Below, one piece after another: positions 17,001 to 20,062 of a DNA stretch of 20,062 nucleotides. The DNA is from Cymbomonas tetramitiformis. Taxonomy: Eukaryota > Chlorophyta > Pyramimonadophyceae > Pyramimonadales > Pyramimonadaceae. A program made the position numbers and the translations under genes. Below the pieces are notes generated by a model. It was not told where the DNA came from and made no database searches. It saw nothing but the letters and a program-made list of their open reading frames with translations. Positions within the stretch are counted from its first letter, which is position 1; every line of letters begins with the position of its first letter. The stretch is taken from contig LGRX02033548.1 of NCBI GenBank assembly GCA_001247695.2, forward strand, positions 1 to 20,062, given 5' to 3'.

Positions 17001-19542
17001 GGCGGTCTCGCCGGAGACTGCACCACCACCAGCTCTCCCCAGAAGCTGCCGCTGCCGGCCGGTCTCGCCGGAGGTTGCATCACCACCAGCTCTCCTCAGA
17101 AGCTGCCGCACCACCCGGCGGTCTCGCCGGAGACTGCACCACCACCAGCTCTCCTCAGAAGCTGCCGCTGCCCGGCCGGTCTCGCCGGAGACTGCACCAC
17201 CACCAGCTCTCCCCAGAAGCTGCCGCTGCCGGCCGGTCTCGCCGTAGGTTGCATCACCACCAGCTCTCCTCAGAAGCTGCCGCACCACCGGCCGGTCTCG
17301 CCGGAGACTGCACCACCACCAGCTCTCCCCAGAAGCTGCCGCACCACCGGCCGGTCTCGCCGGAGGTTGCATCACCACCAGCTCTCCCAAGAAGCTGCCG
17401 CAACACCGACCGGTCTCGCCGGAGGTTGCACCACCACCAGCTCTCCCCAGAAGCTGCCGCACCACCGGCCGGTCTCGCCGGAGACTGCATCACCACCGTC
17501 CATTCTCCTGGGCACTTCATACGTTGGCGGAGGCGTTCTTGCGGACTTGCCTGTGAACTGATGGGGGGTGTGGGTTGGGGTTCACTGGGCGAGTCCAGGT
17601 GCGGCCGTGGTTCGCGCGGGGATGCAGCACTAAAGGAGAGCTGAAGGCGAATGTGCGCCAGCGGCCTCGCCCAGCTTCCCGGCACGCGTTTCACATTTGC
17701 GGGGACCTGGAGTGCGCTGCGGCCTCGAGCAGGGCAAGCCTGGGCGGCCCGAGGGAAGACTCGGACGTGGGCTGCCTCGTCGCACGGGTGAGAGTGGCGA
17801 GATGGATGGGGTGAGGTGGTGCAGGAGTGGGCGGCGCTCGAGTCGGACCTGGATATCAATCGTCTTTGGGACCGGCTAGACCGCTTGGACCGCACCTCCA
17901 TCAACTACTTTATTGCCAGTCACTGCGACTTCTGGTGTGGCTCACTCCCTTCGCGTGGAGCACCAACCCTCGGCATGGCTTGGGGACACTTTGGCGGCTC
18001 TTCAGGGGTGGCCGAGGGCGGATAGGAGGGAGTGATGCGCCGCTGGGTTGGGGTCATCCAGGTTCTTCACGAACTACATCCGCATCATTGCGATGTACAT
18101 CAACATTTCGATGTATGTGGCACTTTTCAACCATGAGGAGAATGTGTAAGCGCTTCCCCCATGCCCTCCCCTTCCCTCGACTCGCTGGCCCGGACTCAAC
18201 CCGCTGGCCGGGACTCCCTGCGCTTTCGCCGCATGGCCCCATTGCAATCATCGTGCCACGTGGCTGGTAGCCAAAAGTCCCCTCACGAGACCGTTCTGAA
18301 ATACAAGTCGTACATTCAAATTCACCATCATGCCTTTTTAATGAAATACTGTGATAAGACACCACGCCGTAAAGAACGTTGCGAGTGGTGGTTCGTTTCG
18401 GCTGAGTTTGATCTTATTGGATGCCTCCCGCCTGTTTGTCCGCTGCTTTTTTTCCTTTTTCCACCCAGCTTGGGATTCCATCATTTGGAAAACGCAAACT
18501 GACCTCTAACGACAATGAGTATTCAAGTTCATTTGCATTTGGGATTGAGACATGAAAGATTCCCACGTGCAAGCAAACGAAATTCACAAGCGCTCAGCGA
18601 TGGACACTCAGCCATTGCCAACATCAAATGCAGCCTCCGCTCTCGTGGGGTAGTCTCCTATAAACGGTGCTTGTCGGTGCGTGTGCCGTCAGAGATGAGC
18701 GCTTACCTCTGCGTCGGGGACGCTGGCCGGAGGCCGTACGAAGCCCAAACAATGGAGGGGATGAGGCCGGTGAGGCTCCGGTGGCTCGCAGGAACTTGGA
18801 GCTGCCGGTGCCGGAGAATGGCAGTGTGAAGCTGGATGGCTATGCCACGAGGTATGAGGAATTCAAGAACTGGAACGGCTTCGTGGTGCTTATGCATCTC
18901 ATCGGCTTCCTCATGTTCCTCTCCTTCAGCAAGCAGTACAGCGGTGCGGCGCCCCTTGCTCACTCTCCGCCGCGCTGCGCGCGGTCCTCGCGGTGCGGCC
19001 CTCCCGGGCCGCCTGAGCTCGTGATGATGTGCGGGGCCCAGCGCGCCCAGCGGGGCATTCCTCCCACGGAGTCTGTGATGATGTGCGGGGCCCAGCGCGC
19101 CCAGCGGGGCATTCCTCCCACGGAGTCTGTGATGATGTGCGGGGCCCAGCGCGCCCAGCGGGGCATTCCTCCCACGGAGTCTGTGATGAAAACGCCTTGC
19201 TCCACCGAAATTGACACCAACGTGGCGCGATCAAAGAATTAAAAAACATCTTCTATCGCAGAATACATCATCAGTATTCAGCTTTAAAACATTTTGGAGG
19301 TGGGCACTGCTCGCTTTCCCGAGTGGCTTGCGCAGGGCCCTGTGCCCTGGGGGGAGCACTTCGAGTGCTGCGGGCACCCTGCTGCGCACCGACTGATGAG
19401 TAGGCAGTGCCACGTGGCCACAGCTTCCCTCAAGTGGGTCACGGAGAGCCAAGTGCCGCAGTCCCTCCTGGGCTACATCGGCGTCATTCTGCTGATCGTC
19501 ACCTGCCTCGCCGTCATGGCCTTGGTGATGTTCGGCCATCAG
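4947..19542 (+). CDS. Polycystin (PKD2/TRPP-type) cation channel, split gene, 3' end outside window
   Basis: Reconstructed exons: 4947-5054, 5139-5363, 5613-6062, 6237-6323, 6649-6717, 9232-9321, 9536-9641, 9856-9920, 10079-10225, 15436-15593, 15784-15967, 16234-16329, 16569-16709, 17825-17934, 18062-18145, 18792-18943, 19424-19542. All junctions are GT-AG and phases agree, giving 797 codons without a stop. The order of recognisable parts fits the family: S1, the extracellular polycystin domain (LETGLLMAVFP, EYNKLAGGFELSQRR, EPFGPSYDP, GGGYSTYIPPD, ATWLDKETRSL, FALVRIILDIFNTG), then S2, S3, S4 and S5. The pore, S6 and any C-terminal coiled coil are missing because the window ends. Family members conduct calcium and other cations, often in cilia or flagella; that role here is inference. 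Introns 5, 9 and 13 are expanded by repeats or a retrotransposon. The first three exons rest only on phase and position. Confidence 0.75.
5139..5363 (+). CDS. Polycystin gene exon 2
   Basis: 75 codons after the acceptor ATGACAG, ending at ACT|GTAGGT. The product is charged and cytosolic-looking (ANDEERILQP, TTTFSDMEQSFESSLQ). Both ends are phase 0. The family is not recognisable from this exon alone; it is placed in the gene by position and phase. Confidence 0.5.
5613..6062 (+). CDS. Polycystin gene exon 3 (may hold a 45-bp intron)
   Basis: 150 open codons rich in Pro, Ala and Ser, starting after the acceptor at 5612 and ending AAG|GTGGGT. The cytosolic N-terminal region has low-complexity segments (PAPPAANPPAKPAGG). 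Positions 5877-5921 could be a 45-bp intron: TTCTTTCACTGCAG is a good acceptor but GTCTGC a weak donor. It is a multiple of three without a stop, so the frame is unaffected either way. Confidence 0.5.
6237..6323 (+). CDS. Polycystin gene exon 4
   Basis: 29 codons, FDDTIMDRYFINRMNAM followed by a basic stretch ending KSQKKA. The acceptor is GTGCAG|TTT and the donor GCG|GTGCGC, both phase 0. It fits the basic juxtamembrane segment that precedes S1 in polycystins. Confidence 0.6.
6649..6717 (+). CDS. Polycystin gene exon 5: transmembrane helix S1 (23-codon microexon)
   Basis: The acceptor GAGACAG precedes 23 codons reading AWDLLLYVVACIIYLVFVVK and three more residues, ending AAG|GTTCTG. It is a single hydrophobic helix with a Lys-rich end, located where polycystins have S1. 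It is too short to stand out as an ORF. Phase 0 on both sides agrees with exons 4 and 6. Confidence 0.7.
6718..9231 (+). other. Intron 5, 2.5 kb, minisatellite-filled
   Basis: The donor GTTCTG and acceptor CTTCTGCAG bound an intron almost filled by the 48/42-bp array. After the array (8910-9231) lies ordinary GC-rich intron sequence with a pyrimidine-rich 3' end. Long ORFs here are products of the repeat period, not genes. Confidence 0.65.
6803..8908. repeat. 48/42-bp minisatellite array, about 45 units
   Basis: The long unit (48 bp) runs GTGTGTCCCGCGAGGGGCC, GCATTGCTGGCGGTGCAGGC, GGCAGCGCG. The short unit (42 bp) lacks the GCGAGG hexamer (CCCGGCCGC). Both lengths are multiples of three and the unit has no stop in any frame, so several frames on both strands stay open for hundreds of codons. 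Units 5 and 6 are one base short and shift the frames. Units 30-32 (about 8140-8280) are degenerate. Variants (GAAG for GAGG, GTTTGT for GTGTGT, TGGTGGT for TGGCGGT) are shared between distant units, indicating block duplication. Confidence 0.9.
9232..9321 (+). CDS. Polycystin gene exon 6: start of extracellular domain
   Basis: 30 codons, VTDAYEMEGAMRAEVERKG followed by a segment ending TIDDAM. Bounded by CTTCTGCAG| and |GTGAGT, both strong sites. Corresponds to the stretch after S1 in polycystins that ends with the Asp-Phe-Trp-like motif; together with the next exon it reads DDAM-LWLETG. Confidence 0.7.
9536..9641 (+). CDS. Polycystin gene exon 7: extracellular polycystin domain
   Basis: 35 codons plus one base. 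It reads LWLETGLLMAVFPRNYWYNG and ends EYNKLA-G. The W-LETGLL--VFP--WYNG...Y--L-G pattern is characteristic of the polycystin domain. The donor G|GTTCGC leaves phase 1, matched by exon 8. Confidence 0.8.
9856..9920 (+). CDS. Polycystin gene exon 8: extracellular polycystin domain
   Basis: Two bases complete the Gly from exon 7, then GFELSQRRIIEDENCPSARF-D. The Q-R and C-P--RF elements match the family's conserved Cys-containing segment. The donor is GAC|GTGCGG. Confidence 0.75.
10079..10225 (+). CDS. Polycystin gene exon 9: extracellular polycystin domain
   Basis: 49 codons beginning DWEPHCWPSLNLGVEDYEPF and continuing GPSYDPYRWAPFSQT. The conserved Cys and the E--FGP--DP motif identify the domain. 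The acceptor CTGCGCAG is clear. The donor GCT|GTATGC at 10226 was chosen by phase, so the 3' end is less certain. Confidence 0.65.
10547..10578 (+). repeat. Split direct repeat A1
   Basis: TGGTTAAATTGGAGC...AATTTTAGAGG, 32 bp. It differs from A2 at 15199-15230 by one base (C/T in the middle). It forms the left end of the retroelement. Confidence 0.75.
10579..10836 (+). other. 5' leader of the DIRS element with hairpins
   Basis: No gene. It contains a perfect 9-bp-stem hairpin GTTCTTTTG-CCTTCG-CAAAAGAAC (10703-10726), a GGGAATTCCC palindrome near 10687, an AAGAATTT...AAATTCTT inverted repeat (about 10733-10761), and two TAGATCAAT copies near 10591 and 10619. These may act in transcription or reverse transcription of the element; that is inference. 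Confidence 0.5.
10837..11757 (+). CDS. DIRS element Gag-like protein
   Basis: 306 residues, intact. Residues of about 27-65 form a likely coiled coil (LLEQQRVMMQLMMKQMETLA). A central helical region (about 80-250) has no recognised catalytic motif. The C-terminus (about 265-305) is rich in Gly and Lys/Arg (GGKGKGAAGGG, GRGSGKGGKGSG) and is probably RNA-binding in place of a zinc knuckle. Position as first ORF matches the gag slot of DIRS elements. The start ATG follows CGACTTACGACA. The next ORF begins within about 80 bases in another frame. Confidence 0.7.
   Translation: MSQDGEQSASENNSGAAEQPAAKSGMEVLLEQQRVMMQLMMKQMETLAARVEVAEETAAKAVSQAGGSAQSGDAELEALKKLPYVPHVEGNPFPARPATLETDMPQMYDLYNDKTYDALSKRTNLSMRYEQLVLAPALSYMHDAIAFTEVTLDWCQDDKDPPTVEELSERVFAAHNTFKGVFSLMNNRYTMLQLRASMESGATSHGGAEALRAKLDFIEEKVYAGSDGLVSDSVLTKWLKEFDTTKAKHTMNTHAKASAKVSTFRDRQGGKGKGAAGGGAGKGEGGRGSGKGGKGSGLGRGAQAQT
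11835..13812 (+). pseudogene. DIRS element Pol: reverse transcriptase-RNase H, broken
   Basis: The RT N-part lies in one frame (ATG 11835: MRWVDKAPLPFDHG, SRVFLVPKPGTNKWRLVMDF). The frame changes at about 12145-12157, and the rest reads in the frame of 12157. Motif A is SFDLQDGY, motif B is GTLSFGWNDSPRIF and motif C is LPYMDDFLLL. An in-frame TAG at 12991 precedes RNase H (about 13033-13497), with HTDAS, LELEAV, YCDNQAVV and ANEWADRLSRD supplying the acidic residues. TGA at 13495 and TAG at 13552 follow in the same frame. Then comes the conserved DIRS C-terminal part (NPPWSLLDEVVHKL, APYWPGQMWFQQLEAM) up to TGA at 13810. One frameshift plus three internal stops mean no full Pol is made, unless recoding occurs. 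Confidence 0.85.
13828..15155 (+). pseudogene. DIRS element tyrosine recombinase with N-terminal Tudor/Agenet-like module, frameshifted
   Basis: ATG at 13828, only 15 bases past the Pol stop and in the same frame. Residues of about 17-67 read GLKVRVYWPQDDAWYTGTVG, then AYEDGDKEDM and ERYEVL, the V-V-W--D--WY-G-V...Y-DGD-E pattern of Tudor/Agenet-like folds. A helical core-binding domain follows (KTVGNYRPKARAFMAFC). Catalytic landmarks are Arg254 in FGRPETG, a Lys in LHKEKGRG, and His370 in GHSL. At about 14944 a one-base loss shifts the frame. The expected Arg after HSL, then GGWSQLSSAIHSYID with the nucleophilic Tyr (codon 15042), lie in the other frame and end with TAA at 15153. The enzyme would join the circular DNA intermediate to a target; this copy cannot make it whole. 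Confidence 0.8.
15143..15198 (+). repeat. Split direct repeat B1
   Basis: GCAGTGTGCCT, a 17-base spacer, then a 28-base block GGCAATGAGATGTG...AAAAGAAA. B2 at 15330-15371 has the same two blocks with a 3-base spacer. B1 overlaps the recombinase stop codon and abuts A2. Confidence 0.8.
15199..15230 (+). repeat. Split direct repeat A2
   Basis: 32 bp, one mismatch from A1 at the left end of the element. It follows B1 without a gap. Confidence 0.8.
15330..15371 (+). repeat. Split direct repeat B2 (right end of element)
   Basis: GCAGTGTGCCT-GTT-GGCAATGAGATGTG...AAAAGAAA, identical to B1 apart from the spacer. Similarity ends at 15371 (next base C, versus T at B1-A2). Confidence 0.8.
15436..15593 (+). 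CDS. Polycystin gene exon 10: extracellular polycystin domain
   Basis: Ends with YTWEDNAFGGGYSTYIPPDR, TRAIKTIAELKKAT and the first two bases of a Trp codon (donor TTG|GTGGGC, phase 2). The GGGY...P-D and I-ELK-A-W elements are diagnostic. The 5' border is uncertain: the acceptor GTGCCAG at 15435 is used here, and CTGCAG at 15488 is an alternative. Confidence 0.7.
15784..15967 (+). CDS. Polycystin gene exon 11: end of extracellular domain
   Basis: Completes W-LDKETRSLSVQYVMYNSNKK, then QFALVRIILDIFNTG and FSLEYWPISRSQVVIE. The W-LD--TR-----Y--YN-N---F--VR---- pattern is the strongest family match in the window. The donor GAG|GTGTGG is phase 0. Confidence 0.85.
16234..16329 (+). CDS. Polycystin gene exon 12: transmembrane helix S2
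   Basis: Acceptor GACGCAG, then IIIILYTTFMAYMYTYKFME, a clear membrane helix continuing from VVIE of exon 11. The donor at TGC|GTATGA (16330) is the phase-consistent choice but weak; the exon may end elsewhere after KFMEG. Confidence 0.6.
16569..16709 (+). CDS. Polycystin gene exon 13: S2-S3 linker
   Basis: IWNFEKGWIPLDVWTLENS, then a basic/polar segment (CTHIRRHFSNPDADPYKITH). Acceptor GGTGGCAG, donor GAG|GTCGGC (an alternative donor at 16698 keeps the same phase). Likely cytosolic. The linker is long compared with animal PKD2. Confidence 0.55.
16710..17824 (+). other. Intron 13, 1.1 kb, with minisatellite
   Basis: Filled for about 670 bases by the ~60-bp array; the last 300 bases (17515-17824) show no gene. 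The acceptor is GGTGGTGCAG|GAG. Confidence 0.55.
16838..17505. repeat. ~60-bp minisatellite array, about 12 units
   Basis: The unit contains CCGGCCGGTCTCGCCGGAG, ACTGCACCACCACCAGCTCT and CCCCAGAAGCTGCCGCACCAC, with 57-60 bp length variants. Two sub-types, GACTGCACC and GTTGCATC, partly alternate, hinting at dimer-based expansion. All units lack stops in several frames, which creates a spurious 446-codon ORF across 16304-17644. Confidence 0.85.
17825..17934 (+). CDS. Polycystin gene exon 14: linker before S3
   Basis: 36 codons plus two bases: EWAALESDLDINRLWDRLDR, then TSINYFIASHCDF and the start of a Trp codon. It has a heptad-like Leu/Asp pattern. The donor TG|GTGTGG is phase 2 and is matched by exon 15. 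Confidence 0.7.
18062..18145 (+). CDS. Polycystin gene exon 15: transmembrane helix S3
   Basis: Completes DFW, then FFTNYIRIIAMYINISMYVA, LFNHEEN. The FW...N...I...I... pattern fits S3. Acceptor CATCCAG, donor GT|GTAAGC, phase 2 on both sides. Confidence 0.75.
18146..18791 (+). other. Intron 15 with an AT-richer segment
   Basis: No gene. Positions of about 18275-18650 are less GC-rich than the surrounding intron. They share TTTTTAATGAAAT (18333) with 15313 of the DIRS element and ACGACAATGAGT (near 18508) with its gag start region, in an order consistent with the element's circle. It may be a decayed terminal remnant. Confidence 0.4.
18792..18943 (+). CDS. Polycystin gene exon 16: transmembrane helix S4
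   Basis: NLELPVPENGSVKLDGYATR, then YEEFKNWNGFVVLMHLIGFL and MFLSFSKQYS. The membrane helix matches S4 and the following S4-S5 turn. Acceptor GCTCGCAG, donor G|GTGCGG in phase 1. As in PKD2 relatives, S4 has few basic residues compared with classic voltage sensors. Confidence 0.8.
18944..19423 (+). other. Intron 16
   Basis: 480 bases without a gene, containing the 54-bp triplicate and an AT-rich patch (19200-19290). The acceptor is GTGGCCACAG. Confidence 0.6.
19021..19188. repeat. 54-bp tandem repeat, three exact copies
   Basis: Copies start at 19021, 19075 and 19129 (GTGATGATGTGCGGGGCCCA...CACGGAGTCT) and are identical. A fourth begins at 19183 and diverges after GTGATGA. The unit length is a multiple of three, so small ORFs run through it. 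Confidence 0.9.
19424..19542 (+). CDS. Polycystin gene exon 17: transmembrane helix S5
   Basis: LKWVTESQVPQSLLGYIGVI, then LLIVTCLAVMALVMFGHQ. The helix ending in FG fits S5 just ahead of the pore loop. The acceptor CCACAG|CT restores phase 1 and the donor CAG|GTCCGG leaves phase 0. Pore, S6 and C-terminus are beyond the window. Confidence 0.8.
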
Positions 19543-19593
19543 GTCCGGTTTCCTTTCCACAGTGGCTTGGTTGATCTCGGCCCAACCCTTCGT

Positions 19594-19696
19594 TCATGAG
19601 GGCCTGTGAGTGTGCCGCCCTGTCATGAGGGCCTGTGAGTGTGCCGCCCTGTCATGAGGGCCTGTGAGTGTGCCGCCCTGTCATGAGGGTCTGTGA
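19594..19696. repeat. 29-bp tandem repeat, three copies plus a decayed fourth
   Basis: TCATGAGGGCCTGTGAGTGT GCCGCCCTG starts at 19594, 19623 and 19652. The copy at 19681 diverges. Confidence 0.9.
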
Positions 19697-19698
19697 AT

Positions 19699-19778
19699 GC
19701 CATCTGGCGTGTGACAGCTTTGGCTGCCATCTGGCGCGTGACTATTTGATCGCCATCTGGCGCGTGACAGCTGAGGCA
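19699..19778. repeat. ~27-bp repeat, three copies
   Basis: GCCATCTGGCGCGTGAC-type units start at 19699, 19726 and 19752 with variable tails, directly after the 29-bp array. Confidence 0.75.
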
Positions 19779-20062
19779 GATTCCGACTGGATTCCGATAC
19801 CCCAGGCGCGTCCAAGTGGCGAGTTGTTGACCATGGAAAAGTGGCAGGTGACTTGGTGCGTATTCAGTGAATAAGGCGAGAGTCGTGAGATACGCCAGAT
19901 GTCCGCCACCTTCTGATGTCTCGGGGCTGGCTGAGCGTGTCGCCCAATGATGCCTGCTATCCGTCTCAGCGCCAGAACTCCGTTAGTGGTCATCGCAGGA
20001 CCTCGATTCAATCTCATCAGGTTTGATGGTCTTGGCCCTAGGAACACTGACGTGTTGGGGGG

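Larger units (their letters stand above)
19543..20062 (+). other. Start of intron 17, to window end
   Basis: No exon with pore or S6 features was found in the last 520 bases. The stretch holds two short tandem repeats and otherwise unremarkable sequence. Confidence 0.5.

Noticed and set aside
16304..17644. 446-codon plus-strand ORF and its minus-strand mirror (16503-17465)
   Set aside because: Driven by the ~60-bp array. Only the short exon 13 segment inside resembles the channel, and in another frame.

Overview
The window is nuclear DNA of a eukaryote, most likely a green alga of the prasinophyte/chlorophyte kind. The taxonomic call is inference. It rests on a GC-rich gene cut into many small exons with matching splice phases, a polycystin-type channel gene, and a tyrosine-recombinase retroelement of the PAT/kangaroo kind known from Volvox. 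No prokaryotic operon, rRNA, tRNA or CRISPR array was seen.

The left fifth is transposon territory. Positions 193-1842 (minus strand) hold a 549-residue Gag-like ORF of a Copia-type element, with no polymerase in the window. A ~30-bp G-run motif recurs on both sides of it (1-31 and 2330-2358). After an AT-rich palindromic stretch comes a complete non-autonomous DNA transposon (2693-4478). It has 284-bp terminal inverted repeats, a perfect 9-bp target-site duplication, and an interior of 184-bp tandem repeats. The 9-bp duplication and long inverted repeats point to the Mutator (MULE) superfamily.

From about 4947 to beyond the right edge runs one split plus-strand gene, reconstructed here as 17 exons (797 codons in the window, all junction phases agreeing). 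It encodes a polycystin (PKD2/TRPP) cation channel. The order is a poorly conserved cytosolic N-terminus, S1 (6649-6717), the extracellular polycystin domain (9232-15967), S2 (16234-16329), a long S2-S3 linker, S3 (18062-18145), S4 (18792-18943) and S5 (19424-19542). The pore, S6 and C-terminus lie outside the window.

The introns are swollen by repeats. Intron 5 carries about 45 copies of a 48/42-bp minisatellite that stays open in all reading frames. Intron 9 carries a 4.8-kb DIRS-type retrotransposon (10547-15371) with gag, RT-RNase H and tyrosine recombinase, flanked by split direct repeats in the A1...B1-A2...B2 order. Intron 13 carries a ~60-bp minisatellite, and introns 16 and 17 carry shorter 54-, 29- and 27-bp repeats. 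The DIRS coding region has two frameshifts and several in-frame stops, so this copy is dead.

The most distinctive point is a Tudor/Agenet-like module at the N-terminus of the tyrosine recombinase ORF. It suggests chromatin-guided integration in a DIRS-type element.
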